A stretch of 64,000 nucleotides of DNA, taken from contig NZ_QZWF01000005.1 of NCBI RefSeq assembly GCF_004187715.1, forward strand, positions 496,001 to 560,000. The letters are read 5' to 3'. Position numbers and translations under genes: made by a program. This stretch comes from Streptomyces sp. F001. GTDB taxonomy: Bacteria; Actinomycetota; Actinomycetes; Streptomycetales; Streptomycetaceae. Below the pieces are notes generated by a model. That model ran no database searches. It saw only the letters and a program-made list of their open reading frames with translations, and had not been told where the DNA came from. Each line of letters begins with the position of its first letter. The stretch's first letter is position 1. Of this stretch, positions 50,402 to 59,153 are shown piece by piece.

Positions 50402-51361
50402 GTGACGACGGACGCCCCGGCGCCGTCCCCACGTGCTCCGCCGCCCGAGGGGAAGCTGATGGAGACCCTGCACCTGGTGCTCAACGCAGTCACCGTCATC
50501 TTCATAGCGGCCACCATGTTCGCCGCCGGCCTGGGCGCCACGGTCTCGGCACTGCGCGGGATCTTCACCAATGTCCCGCTCCTGCTGCTGGCCCTGATCA
50601 CCAACATGGTGATCGTCCCGCTGCTCGGCTGGGGCATCGGTGCGCTGTTCAGCCTCCCCTCGGCCGCCTTCATCGCACTGATCCTGGTCGCCTCGTCCCC
50701 GGGCGGCCCTTTCGGGGCGAAACTGGCCATGGTGCAGAGCGGTGACGTCGCCGGCGGCGCGGCGATGCAGGTGCTGCTCGCCTCCGTCGGCAGTATCACC
50801 TTCGCCCCCACCGTCAACGGCCTCCTGACCGCCGCCGACGTAGGCACCAACGTCTCCCTCGACGTGGGAGCACTGGTGCGGACCGTGGCCCTGCTGCAAC
50901 TCGTACCGTTCGCCATCGGCCTGCTGATACGCCGATACGCCGAGCCCACCGCACGGTCGTGGCACCCCCCGGCGGCGGCGGTCTCCAACGTCACATTTTT
51001 GATCGTGCTGGCGGGCATGCTGCTCGGCAACTGGCAGGGCGTCGTCGCGCTCCTCGGCTCCCTCGCGCTCCTCGCCGGGTTCCTGCTCTCGGCCATTGCC
51101 TTCGCCGTAGGAACGCTGCTGGCCACGGGTCCGCCCGTGCGGCGCACCACCATGGGCGGTGTCGCGTCGGTGCGCAATGCCGGTCCCGCGCTGGCCGCGA
51201 TCGGTATCGCCTTCGACAACCAGCCCGCCATTCTCGGAGCGCTCGCCGCCATCCTGCTCAGCGGCCTGGCAGCAGCCCTGCCGATCGCCACCTTTCTCAG
51301 CAGCCGGCGAACAGCCCCTACGGCAGCGGAGACGGGTGTGCGGACGAATGGCCGACGATGA
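50402..51361 (+). CDS. Bile acid:Na+ symporter (BASS)-family transporter
   Basis: The 319-residue membrane protein has about nine TM helices, including VTVIFIAATMFAAGLGATVS, LLLLALITNMVIVPLLGWGI and the family motif LVASSPGGPFGAKLA. Start GTG 50402, only 4 bp after the peroxidase stop, so it is cotranscribed. It may move an organic anion that is the substrate or product of the peroxidase. This is an inference from operon structure. Confidence 0.8.
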   Translation: MTTDAPAPSPRAPPPEGKLMETLHLVLNAVTVIFIAATMFAAGLGATVSALRGIFTNVPLLLLALITNMVIVPLLGWGIGALFSLPSAAFIALILVASSPGGPFGAKLAMVQSGDVAGGAAMQVLLASVGSITFAPTVNGLLTAADVGTNVSLDVGALVRTVALLQLVPFAIGLLIRRYAEPTARSWHPPAAAVSNVTFLIVLAGMLLGNWQGVVALLGSLALLAGFLLSAIAFAVGTLLATGPPVRRTTMGGVASVRNAGPALAAIGIAFDNQPAILGALAAILLSGLAAALPIATFLSSRRTAPTAAETGVRTNGRR

Positions 51362-52272
51362 CGCGCTCATGTTCATCGACGGGACGGGCCTGTCATCGAG
51401 TGGCACCGTCCCGCCGAGGAGCTTTTCGGACGGTCCGCCACACAGGCTGTCAGGCCAGCCCGCGGCCTCACTCATGGGCGAGGCTCCGTTGGTGAAACAT
51501 GCGCACCATCGACGAGTCGGGTCGCGGGCTGTTCCTCATCAGACGGCTCACACGTGCCGACAGCTGGGCCACCGACCGCCTCTCGGGCAGACCTCTAGCC
51601 AGAACACATCCAGCACACATGAGGCCGGGAAACAGCGTCAGGATGGCACGAAGGTCCCGGGTCCTGCCCTGAGACATCCGACCGATTCGACGTCGGGCAG
51701 ACCATCACCGTGATCGAGGACCCCGAGGGCGAGCTCCGCCCCCAGACACCAGGCCAGGCAGACGCGACGGGTGACGCCCTCGGCTCAGGGGGCACTCGGC
51801 GTGCAAGACACGACCGTCACGGCCTGGAGCGGCGAACTGCTCCAGATGGCGCGTCACCCCGTCGAGCAGTTCGGCCGGGAACGAGAGGCTCAGCCCGTGT
51901 CACAGCCGTGCCAGAAGGAGCGGGAAATCACGGGGACTCTGGGAGACTGACGGCTCCTCAGGCCGACACCAGCACGAGCACGGATCCCGCAGGTCAACCA
52001 TCACGCGGCCCCACCTTGCTCCTCAAGCGGTGCTCTCCCCGCCGACGTTGGGCTCAGCCTTCCTGCTCCTCGACAAGGCCGCAGGCGAAGGGAAACGACT
52101 CCAAGAACTCCCCTCGCGCGGGATCCGGCTCGGCTTCGGCCAGGTCAGTGAGCACCTGCATGAGGCGTTCGCGCTGGGCGATCGACGCTGATATCGGGGA
52201 GCCGGGTGCGGTCGGCCGGTGCTCACCGCTTGCTCCTCTGCCTTCCCGGCTCCCCGCGACCCAGCGCAGCGT
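51362..52272. other. Degenerate region between the transporter and rpoA
   Basis: These 911 bp hold no intact gene. One frame near 51500-51600 reads DESGRGLFLIRRLTRADSW, recalling the G2 box of an RsbW-like HATPase. A 35-50 residue frame on the minus strand (52057-52200) ends in SFPFACGLVEEQEG. A 23-bp sequence at 51611-51633 is shared with 25378-25400. These are probably gene remnants. Confidence 0.45.
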
Positions 52273-53289
52273 TCAGTACTGCTCGGTCTCCACGAAACCC
52301 GTGCTCCCGTTATCGTCCGCGTCGAAGGCAGCAGCGGTCGGGTCGAATCCGGGCGGGCTGTCCTTCAGAGCCAGGCCCATACCGGCCAGCTTCGCCTTGA
52401 CCTCGTCGATGGACTTCGCACCGAAGTTGCGGATGTCCAGCAGGTCGGCCTCGGAGCGCGCCAGGAGCTCTCCCACGGAGTGGACGCCCTCACGCTTGAG
52501 GCAGTTGTACGACCGAACGGTGAGCTCCAGCTCCTCGATCGGCAGCGCCATGTCGGCCGCGAGCGCGGCGTCCGTCGGGGACGGACCCATGTCGATGCCC
52601 TCGGCGTCGATGTTGAGCTCACGGGCGAGCCCGAACAGCTCGACCAGCGTCTTACCGGCAGAAGCCATCGCGTCACGCGGACGCATCGCCTGCTTGGTCT
52701 CGACGTCGACGATCAGCTTGTCGAAGTCGGTGCGCTGCTCGACACGCGTGGCCTCGACCTTGTACGTGACCTTCAGAACGGGCGAGTAGATGGAGTCGAC
52801 CGGGATACGGCCGATCTCCTGGCCCACCTGCTTGTTCTGCACGGCGGAGACGTAACCACGGCCACGCTCGACCGTGAGCTCCATCTCCAGCTTGCCCTTG
52901 CCGTTGAGCGTGGCCAGGACGAGATCGGGGTTGTGCACCTCGACACCGGCCGGGGGCGCGATGTCGGCGGCGGTGACCAGACCCGGGCCCTGCTTGCGCA
53001 GGTACATCACGACGGGCTCGTCGTGCTCGCTGGAAACCACCAGCTGCTTGATGTTGAGGATCAGGTCGGTGATGTCCTCCTTGACGCCCGGCACGGTGGT
53101 GAACTCGTGCAGGACACCGTCGATGCGGATGGACGTGACCGCCGCACCGGGGATCGAGGACAGCAGGGTACGACGCAGGGAGTTGCCGAGGGTGTAGCCG
53201 AAGCCCGGCTCCAGCGGCTCGATCACGAACCGGGAGCGGAACTCGTCGACGACCTCTTCGGTCAGTGACGGACGCTGAGCGATCAGCAC
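52273..53289 (-). CDS. rpoA: RNA polymerase alpha subunit, copy outside the ribosomal operon
   Basis: The 338-residue protein has a full NTD (FVIEPLEPGFGYTLGNSLRRTLLSSIPG, dimerisation and beta/beta' contact) and a CTD (LNCLK-type region SYNCLKREGVHSVGELLARS, DLLDIRNFGAKSIDEVKAKL) for UP-element and activator binding. It appears almost identical to streptomycete RpoA but has a shortened, altered acidic tail before GFVETEQY. GTG 53289 has GGAGG 9 nt upstream. Canonical rpoA lies between rpsD and rplQ; neither is present. It is therefore likely a duplicate that kept its ribosome binding site. It could replace or modulate the housekeeping subunit. Confidence 0.92.
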   Translation of the reverse strand: MLIAQRPSLTEEVVDEFRSRFVIEPLEPGFGYTLGNSLRRTLLSSIPGAAVTSIRIDGVLHEFTTVPGVKEDITDLILNIKQLVVSSEHDEPVVMYLRKQGPGLVTAADIAPPAGVEVHNPDLVLATLNGKGKLEMELTVERGRGYVSAVQNKQVGQEIGRIPVDSIYSPVLKVTYKVEATRVEQRTDFDKLIVDVETKQAMRPRDAMASAGKTLVELFGLARELNIDAEGIDMGPSPTDAALAADMALPIEELELTVRSYNCLKREGVHSVGELLARSEADLLDIRNFGAKSIDEVKAKLAGMGLALKDSPPGFDPTAAAFDADDNGSTGFVETEQY

Positions 53290-53353
53290 GAGGAATTGCC
53301 TCCAGTGTTTGGCGCCCGCTATGTGACGCCGTAGACACCACGAAGGGTACGGC

Positions 53354-53381
53354 CGGTTCGGCCGCCTATGAGGCCGAACCG
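53354..53381. terminator. Hairpin upstream of rpoA
   Basis: CGGTTCGGCC (53354-53363) and GGCCGAACCG (53372-53381) form a 10-bp stem with an 8-nt loop, about 65-90 bp before the rpoA start. In the canonical operon a hairpin can occupy the rpsD-rpoA gap, so this may have been copied with the gene. It might also act as an attenuator. Confidence 0.5.
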
Positions 53382-53506
53382 CCCGGCCCCGCCCGTCTGC
53401 CGGCCGGTCGACATGCTCAGGGCTTGCCGAGTGAAGTCCACTGATCAACTACTTCTGATCCTGAGAGCCAGCCACCAGCGCAGTTCGTAGGCGCATACTG
53501 GGGGCA

Positions 53507-53728
53507 ATGACAAAGCCTGTTGCACCGAAGCGTCACTTGCCCACCAGCCCCTTCAAGGCCCCGGTCGCGCCTGCTCCCAAGCACTTCGCTGTGGGAGACC
53601 AGGTCACACACGACGTGTACGGCCTCGGCCGGGTGATCGGCATCGAGGATGGGATCGCCGCGCTCGTGGATTTCAGTTCTGCGCAGATGCGGATCTTGAG
53701 CCCGTACGCCAAGATGACCAAGCTGTAG
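53507..53728 (+). CDS. Small CarD/KOW-like beta-barrel protein
   Basis: The 73-residue protein has a basic Pro-rich start and then FAVGDQVTHDVYGLGRVIGI, EDGIAALVDFSSAQMRILSP, the single Tudor/KOW-like barrel found in the RNAP-interacting domain of CarD/CdnL and in small 'HDVYG' proteins of Streptomyces. It is encoded divergently from the rpoA copy with a 217-bp gap. If it binds polymerase, the neighbourhood is functionally suggestive, but no full CarD domain is present. Confidence 0.7.
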   Translation: MTKPVAPKRHLPTSPFKAPVAPAPKHFAVGDQVTHDVYGLGRVIGIEDGIAALVDFSSAQMRILSPYAKMTKL

Positions 53729-54224
53729 GACCGCTGTGCCCGGTCACGGCACGCCAGGCCCCATCAGGGACCTGCAACGAAAGGCAGACCTCTCATCGAC
53801 CTGACGACGCTGTTCTCCGCCCTGGAAGGGCAACCCCGCCGTTCCACTGCAGTATCGCCGCCTCCGACGACAAAACCCTTCCAGGCCCCGGACTTCGGAG
53901 AAGACGAGATCTTCTGGTCCGAGGATGCTCAGGTGCCCGCCTCGGGCATGCGTGCGGCGCGGCCCAAGGCTGCCTAGCGGTGGTTTCGACAGCTACCGGC
54001 GGGCTGTCTCCGGTGCTGCGATGAGGAGTGCGGCCGCCTCGGTTTCCGTCTCGTTCGGCCCCGTTCACGGTCGTTCAGGCGAGAACGCAGGTGAACGCCC
54101 TGGCACACAGCCCAGCACCCCGCCAACACAGTGGGAAAGTGTGCGCCTGTCCCCAGTCCGCGCGAGAGGTGGAGCGCGGCTGGCGCTGGCAGGTTGTCTC
54201 CTGCGCCCCTCAGAAGCTGACGTA
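53729..54224. other. Intergenic region with an open frame lacking a start codon
   Basis: A frame open from 53729 to 53980 encodes LIDLTTLFSALEGQPRRSTA ... FGEDEIFWSEDAQVPASGM but has no ATG, GTG or TTG in its first 40 codons. It is probably the tail of a broken gene. The remainder to 54224 holds nothing recognisable. Confidence 0.4.
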
Positions 54225-54476
54225 CCGCACGTCCTGCGATCGATCTACGCGAACAAGGAGATCGCCGACAACAGCATCCGCTCCAGCGGGCTGGACTGGA
54301 CCGTGGTCTACCCGACCAGGCTGACCCACGGCCCGGCCAAGGGTACGTACCGCGCGGACGATCGGCTGCCGATGAAGGGCAACCCGACGATCAGCCGGGC
54401 GGACGGCGCCGCCTTCATGCATCAGGCAGCACACGGGAACGAGTGGATCCACCGCACAGCCGTCATCTCGGACTGA
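54225..54476 (+). pseudogene. C-terminal fragment of an NAD(P)-binding oxidoreductase
   Basis: The frame reads YANKEIADNSIRSSGLDWTV, VYPTRLTHGPAKGTYRADDR, then ISRADGAAFMHQAAHGNEW, typical of the last third of atypical SDR/NAD(P)H-binding proteins. The Rossmann motif and the first two thirds are missing. Upstream sequence in this frame is unrelated. Confidence 0.75.
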
Positions 54477-54490
54477 GCATCCGCACCGGT

Positions 54491-54548
54491 TATGACAGTC
54501 GTTATAGACGGGGTGTAACCTGAGCCGGCGGCTATAACGACTGTCATA
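54491..54548. promoter_or_regulatory. Operator pair before the first tautomerase gene
   Basis: TATGACAGTCGTTATAG (54491-54507) and its exact reverse complement (54532-54548) flank a probable promoter. They match the two operators next to the TetR gene (55741-55793) at nearly all positions, so that TetR is the likely repressor. Confidence 0.75.
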
Positions 54549-54558
54549 GGAGGATGCC

Positions 54559-55035
54559 GTGACGATCATCACCGTGAGCGCCCCGAAGGGACGTCTGAGC
54601 AAGGAGCAGCGCCGAAAGCTGGCCGAGACGCTGACGGACGCGGTGCTCGTGCCGGAGGTCGGGCAGTTCGCCCCGGCCGCGCGGGTCGGGTTCCAGGTGC
54701 ACTTCGTCGAGCGTGAGGCCGACATGACGGCCATCGGCGGACGGCTCCTCGCAGATGCCGGCCCGGACGCCGACGTCATGGTGATCGACGTGACGGTGAT
54801 GGACGGGGACTGGCGACAGGAGGTCCGGGCCGAGGTCATCGAACGCGTGCTGGCCGCGATGGCCGACGCCTGCGGACTCGCCGAGCCGTCCCCGGCCTGG
54901 TGGGTCACCTTCCGGGTGATCGACGAGGGCAGCTGGGGCTCGCGCGGCGGCGTGCTCTCCACCCTCTCCCTTCTCGACAGCGGTGTGTTCACCGAGGACA
55001 AAGCCAAGGCCGTCCGCGCCGCTCTCGGCGCGTGA
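54559..55035 (+). CDS. Tautomerase-fold protein 1
   Basis: The 158-residue protein comprises two tautomerase-like units (MTIITVSAPKGRLSKEQRRK, VGFQVHFVEREADMTAIGGR, VMVIDVTVMDGDWRQEVRAE). The catalytic Pro1 of 4-oxalocrotonate tautomerases is replaced by Thr, so classical Pro1 chemistry is unlikely. AGGAGG precedes the GTG. A TetR operator covers the promoter. It may be an inactive subunit or act in a different way together with the second tautomerase. Confidence 0.75.
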   Translation: MTIITVSAPKGRLSKEQRRKLAETLTDAVLVPEVGQFAPAARVGFQVHFVEREADMTAIGGRLLADAGPDADVMVIDVTVMDGDWRQEVRAEVIERVLAAMADACGLAEPSPAWWVTFRVIDEGSWGSRGGVLSTLSLLDSGVFTEDKAKAVRAALGA

Positions 55036-55136
55036 CCCGGGCCCGCGCGTCCGCCTTCCCGACGTCAGGAACCTGAGCACGAGAAGCTGCAGGCATCAGG
55101 GCGCCGACCCGCACCCAGTGCGCCCCTTGGGGGATG

Positions 55137-55721
55137 TCAGCCCCTGATCGCGCCGGCGACAAGGGCCTCCAGTTGCTCGGCGGTGCGGTCGAGCGGCTCC
55201 ATGCTGCGCTTGGCGCGACACATGGCGACCGTGCCCTCGACGGACGCGACGACGAGCGTCGCAAGCTGCGCGGCCCGCTCGGCCTCGGCGCCGTGCGCCC
55301 GCAGGGAGGCGGCCAGCAGGCTCTCCCACTGATCGAACACCTCGGCCGCGGCCGCCAGGGCGGGCGGGATCTCGTCGGCCGGGGCTTCCTCGATGGCCAC
55401 GGCCAGGACGGGGCAGCCGGCACGGAAGTCGCTCTCGACGACGATCGCGCGCCACAGAGCAAGGAACGCCCGCAGCCCTTCGACAGGCCCCGCTTCCAGT
55501 TCCTTGCGCAAGGCGCGGGCGACCCACTCACCCGTGTACCGGACGGCTTCCGTGGCCAGCTGCTGCTTGCCCTCGGGGAAGTAGTGGTACGTCGAGCCGA
55601 GCGGGGCCTTGGCGTGCTTGGCCATCTCCCGGATGCTCGTGGCGCTCAGACCACGCCGACTGATCATGTCGGCGGCACCGGCCACGATCCGCTCGCGTGA
55701 CGGCGTACTGCTCTTGGCCAC
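55137..55721 (-). CDS. TetR-family repressor (LmrA/YxaF-like)
   Basis: The 194-residue protein has the HTH RERIVAGAADMISRRGLSAT, SIREMAKHAKAPLGSTYHYFPEGKQQL and a C-terminal domain with FRAGCPVLAVAIEEAP, the Cys-containing motif of LmrA/YxaF-type TetR proteins. The GTG start is at 55721. Two operators lie 20-72 bp upstream, between it and the divergent tautomerase-ADH operon. It is expected to control both this operon and the 54559 gene. Confidence 0.88.
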   Translation of the reverse strand: MAKSSTPSRERIVAGAADMISRRGLSATSIREMAKHAKAPLGSTYHYFPEGKQQLATEAVRYTGEWVARALRKELEAGPVEGLRAFLALWRAIVVESDFRAGCPVLAVAIEEAPADEIPPALAAAAEVFDQWESLLAASLRAHGAEAERAAQLATLVVASVEGTVAMCRAKRSMEPLDRTAEQLEALVAGAIRG

Positions 55722-55740
55722 CTGCGCACATCCCCTCTGG

Positions 55741-55793
55741 CTATAACGATCGTCATAGTCTACCGTGACCTCTCGTTATAACGATCGTCATAG
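55741..55793. promoter_or_regulatory. Two TetR operators in the divergent promoter region
   Basis: CTATAACGATCGTCATAG (55741-55758) and TTATAACGATCGTCATAG (55776-55793) are near-identical quasi-palindromes spaced 35 bp centre to centre. The same motif, with AC for AT in the centre, occurs twice at 54491-54548. Confidence 0.8.
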
Positions 55794-55825
55794 CAAGTGG
55801 CCGTCGAAGAAACCAAGGAGCCACC

Positions 55826-56257
55826 ATGCCCATGATCCGGCTGACCGCCCCCACCGGTTCCCTGACCGAACAGGGCCGCACCACCATCCAGCGCGACCTC
55901 GCCGCGGTGTTGCTGCGCTGGGAGGGCGCACCCGACACCGCCTTCTTCCGCGCGCAGGCGTGGAGCTACCTGGTCGAGTTGCCGGAGAGTGCGCAGACCA
56001 CCGCGGAGGACGACGCGCCGCGTTTCCTGGTGGAGGTCACCGTCCCGCAGGGGGCCCTGTCCGAGCGACGCAAGGCGGGCCTGGTCGAGGATGCAACGAA
56101 GACCGTCCTGGCCGCGGCCGGCCTCACCGCCGACGACGCCCTGCGCGTCTGGGTGCTGGTGCACGAACAGCCCGACGGCACCTGGGGCGCGGGCGGCTCC
56201 GTCGTCCGCTACGCCGACCTGGTGGCACTGGCGAAGGGGCAGCGCACCGATGCGTGA
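55826..56257 (+). CDS. Tautomerase-fold protein 2
   Basis: The 143-residue two-unit tautomerase begins MPMIRLTAPTGSLTEQGRTT and thus keeps Pro next to the initiator Met, the catalytic residue of the superfamily. Second unit: RFLVEVTVPQGALSERRKAG. Paralogous in layout to the 54559 protein. It overlaps the following dehydrogenase gene by 8 bp. The substrate may be an enol or dienol intermediate. Confidence 0.8.
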   Translation: MPMIRLTAPTGSLTEQGRTTIQRDLAAVLLRWEGAPDTAFFRAQAWSYLVELPESAQTTAEDDAPRFLVEVTVPQGALSERRKAGLVEDATKTVLAAAGLTADDALRVWVLVHEQPDGTWGAGGSVVRYADLVALAKGQRTDA

Positions 56258-57260
56258 ACTGACCTACGTCGCCAAGCGCACCGTCGAGTGGCGCGAGGCA
56301 CCCGACCCCAAGCTCCAGTTCGACCGCGAGGCGATCGTCGCGCCCGTGGCCGCCACCCCCTGCGACGTCGACTCCTCCATCCTGGCCGGCCATGGCTTCA
56401 TCGATCCGCCCTTCGCCCTCGGCCACGAGTGCGTCGCCCGGGTCGTCGAGACCGGCGACGCCGTCACCGCAGTAACCCCCGGCGATCTGGTCGTCGTCCC
56501 CTGGTCCATCAACTGCGGTACCTGCGACCGTTGCCGCGCCGGACTGACCGCGCACTGCACCACCGTCCCCTACATGGCGATGTACGGCGCACCGATCGGG
56601 GGCAGCTGGGGCGGACTCTTCTCCGACCTGGTCCGCGTGCCCTACGCCGACGCCATGCTCGTACCCCTGCCCACCGGCCTCGCCCCGGTCGCCATGGCCT
56701 CCGCCAGCGACAACTGGTCCCTGGCCTGGCGCCTGGTCGCACCCCATCTCAAGGCCCGCCCCGGAGCACAGGTGCTGGTCGTCGCCCGTGGAAGCATCGG
56801 CCTGTACGTGTGTGACATCGCCCGCGCCCTCGGCGCCTCCACGGTGCTCTACGTCGACCCCGAGCCCGAACACCGCGAACTCGCCCGCACCTTCGGAGCC
56901 ACCACCGCCGAGACCTTGGAGCCGATCCCGCAGGGCTTCGACATCGCCGTCGAGGCCACCGGCCGCATCGACCAGCTCGCCCTGGCCGTCAAGTGCCTGA
57001 CCCCGGAAGGGATCTGTGAATCGGCGGGCAACCACTTCCGCCCCGGCGAGCTGCCTCTGCTCGACATGTACCTCACCGGCGTCACCCTGCGCATCGCCCG
57101 CGACAACGTCCGCTCCCACATCCCCGACGCCCTCGCACTCGCCGCCTCCGGCAAGGTCGCCCCCGAACGGGTCGTCTCCCACGTCATCGACTGGGAGGAC
57201 CTGCCGACCGCGCTGCCGGAGAAACACCTCAAGCCGGTCTTCGTCCGGACAGATGACTGA
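56250..57260 (+). CDS. Zinc-dependent alcohol dehydrogenase (MDR family)
   Basis: The 336-residue MDR protein has a catalytic zinc region (TPCDVDSSILAGHGF, FALGHECVARVVETGD) and structural zinc cysteines in CGTCDRCRAGLTAHC (about residues 89, 92, 95 and 103). A nucleotide-binding fold (GAQVLVVARGSIGLYVCDIA) has ARGSIG in place of the usual GxGxxG. Translational overlap with the tautomerase points to sequential reactions. Substrate unknown. Confidence 0.85.
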   Translation: MRELTYVAKRTVEWREAPDPKLQFDREAIVAPVAATPCDVDSSILAGHGFIDPPFALGHECVARVVETGDAVTAVTPGDLVVVPWSINCGTCDRCRAGLTAHCTTVPYMAMYGAPIGGSWGGLFSDLVRVPYADAMLVPLPTGLAPVAMASASDNWSLAWRLVAPHLKARPGAQVLVVARGSIGLYVCDIARALGASTVLYVDPEPEHRELARTFGATTAETLEPIPQGFDIAVEATGRIDQLALAVKCLTPEGICESAGNHFRPGELPLLDMYLTGVTLRIARDNVRSHIPDALALAASGKVAPERVVSHVIDWEDLPTALPEKHLKPVFVRTDD

Positions 57261-57311
57261 CCGCCCCGACCGCAGCCCCAGCCCCACCACCCCAGCGCAG
57301 CGAGAAACCCG

Positions 57312-57980
57312 ATGCACATCTCCCCCACCGGCCCGTCGGCCACCGCCAACGAGGAACTGGAACATCAGAAGGCGGCCATCACCCGCCTCGGCCACGAACT
57401 GCGCGGCCTGGTGGAGGCCACCGTCCGCACCGCCGCCTCCCCGGAAACCCTTCACCGGGTGGCGGACGGCGTCCGCACCATTACCGGACAGCTCACGGGG
57501 CGACGGCGTGCGAGAGCCGAGATCCCCGAGGTGGACGAATTCCCGGCGGGGACGAGGATCTACAGCCCGGTCACCGGAGCCGGCAGCCCGCTCGCCCCGC
57601 CGGTGAAGATCACGCCCACCGCCGATGGGCTGACCGGCGAGTGCACCCTCGGCATCGCCCACGAAGGCCCGCCCGGCTACGGCCACGGCGGCATGAGCGC
57701 CATGCTCCTGGACGAACTCATGGGCCGCGCCTGCGTGGCAGCCGGAATGCCCGGCCTGACCGTCTCTCTTCAGATGCGCTACCACCGCCCGGTCCCGCTG
57801 GAAACTACGCTGCTGATTCTTGCCCGCGTCACCGGCACAGATGACCGCAAGATCTTCGTGAGCGGTTCGATCACCAGCCGGACAGACCCTGACGCAAGCC
57901 TCGTCACGGCCGACGGGGTCTTCGTTGCCCCCGACCTTCACCGCGCCCGCGCCTTGTTCCCAGGTCTGCAGCGCGCCTGA
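57312..57980 (+). CDS. PaaI-type hotdog thioesterase
   Basis: The 222-residue protein has about 100 residues of helical N-terminal extension and a C-terminal hotdog domain with GIAHEGPPGYGHGGMSAMLL, DELMGRACVAAGMPGLTVSL and MRYHRPVPLETTLLILARVTG. The HGG motif is typical of the 4HBT/PaaI family. It follows the dehydrogenase by about 50 bp and probably belongs to the same regulon. It should hydrolyse an acyl-CoA or similar thioester. Confidence 0.8.
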   Translation: MHISPTGPSATANEELEHQKAAITRLGHELRGLVEATVRTAASPETLHRVADGVRTITGQLTGRRRARAEIPEVDEFPAGTRIYSPVTGAGSPLAPPVKITPTADGLTGECTLGIAHEGPPGYGHGGMSAMLLDELMGRACVAAGMPGLTVSLQMRYHRPVPLETTLLILARVTGTDDRKIFVSGSITSRTDPDASLVTADGVFVAPDLHRARALFPGLQRA

Positions 57981-58201
57981 GCTGCCGGTTCCACATCCCG
58001 GACCGGTCATGGTCCGGGACGTTTGGCATCAGGTTCCTGCCGACGTGCCCCGTGACACGTCTGTGACAGTCGGCGGACACCGTCGTGAAGTCGCTCGGGC
58101 AGGCTTTTCAAAAGAGGGCAAACAGCACTATTCGGGCATACATCTCCTGCTTCCGCGGGTGTGAGCAGTGATGACCGAGCCGATCCGTCGGAGGAAATCC
58201 C

Positions 58202-58432
58202 ATGAGCCTCACAGTCACCATGCCGTACGTCGAAGCCCCCGCACCTGCGCTGGCTCCGCGGGAGCGGGAGACACTGCGCCACATCGCCGAAGGGCGCACC
58301 TACCTGCAAACGGCCCGCCACATGGGGCTCTCCAAGCACACGGTCGACGCCTATCTCCGACGTATCCGGGCCAAGCTCAACATCAACAGCACGGCCGAAC
58401 TCACTCGACTGGCCATCTCCCTGGGGCTGTGA
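58202..58432 (+). CDS. Stand-alone LuxR-type HTH protein
   Basis: The 76-residue protein is little more than a GerE/LuxR DNA-binding domain (LAPRERETLRHIAEGRTYLQ, TARHMGLSKHTVDAYLRRIR, AKLNINSTAELTRLAISLGL). GGAGGAAAT precedes the ATG. Lacking a receiver or ligand domain, it may act constitutively or pair with another protein. Confidence 0.82.
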   Translation: MSLTVTMPYVEAPAPALAPRERETLRHIAEGRTYLQTARHMGLSKHTVDAYLRRIRAKLNINSTAELTRLAISLGL

Positions 58433-58534
58433 CGCCCGGCCGTCCGAGTCCGACCGACCGGGCGGGAGCAGTCGATCCGCGACACCGGTCACGAGCTCCA
58501 GGTCGAGCGCCCGCCTCAGGAGTGACCTAGGGCC

Positions 58535-58793
58535 GGTGGGGAAGGAGAGGCCGGCGTAGACCTGGTTGAGGACCGTGGGAAGCAGGGCCTGGGCCGTGGT
58601 CCTGCCGTCGGGCGACAGGGTCAGGTTCGTCCAGATGACGAGCGTGACGTCATTGTCCGGGTCATGGCCGATGAAGGAGTTGAAGCCGGGGAGTTCACCG
58701 CCGTGGTAATACATCGCGGCCTGTGGAGCGAAGCGCTGGTAGGCGATGCCGTACCCGTACTTCTGCCCGTCGGGCGCGACCGGGTCCTCCGCC
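58535..58793 (-). pseudogene. C-terminal fragment of a class C beta-lactamase-like serine hydrolase
   Basis: The frame from 58793 reads KYGYGIAYQRFAPQAAMYYH, GGELPGFNSFIGHDPDNDVT, LVIWTNLTLSPDG, matching the end of streptomycete beta-lactamase/D-Ala-D-Ala carboxypeptidase-like proteins (HGGELPGF is the third catalytic box). The SxxK and YxN regions are absent and a stop codon precedes the fragment. Confidence 0.72.
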
Positions 58794-58926
58794 TATTGCC
58801 GTTCGCCCTATCTGCAGGGTCGGGCGCCCCTGGCGTACATGGGCCCACAGGGCGAAGCGGTCTCGTCACCAAGGGTGTGCAGGAGGAGGCGGTGCGCCGG
58901 TGCGACTCGAGTCCTGAGGCGAAGCC

Positions 58927-59060
58927 ATGACCCACCGCGCCTTGGCCAGGATCCCGCCCGTCCTCCGACGCAACAGAGCGCTCGCGACCGCCCGACTCGC
59001 CCGCTCAACTTCACCAGGGAGACCTCGAACAGGCCACAGCCACAGCCGGCGTAAGCCGAT
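58927..59060 (+). pseudogene. Remnant of an Xre-TPR regulator
   Basis: THRALARIPPVLRRNRALAT, then ARLARS matches the C-terminal part of the regulator at 16648-17901 (AHRALAKIPEPFRRNRALAT). After a frame change, QLHQGDLEQATATAG continues the similarity. Everything upstream is lost. Confidence 0.7.
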
Positions 59061-59153
59061 GACGCAGTACACGGCTGGAACGACCGCGCCCGCCCGTTCG
59101 CCCGGACCGAAACTTACTGGCGAGCTCGGGCCCTCACGGACGAGCATGTGCGC

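Noticed and set aside
51710..52789. Plus-strand open frame entering rpoA from the left
   Set aside because: More than half is antisense to the strongly conserved rpoA gene; the remainder has no recognisable domain.
56124..58010. 628-codon open frame on the minus strand across the dehydrogenase and thioesterase
   Set aside because: The opposite strand encodes two proteins with clear motifs; this frame is low-complexity Gly/Asp/Val and has no family features.
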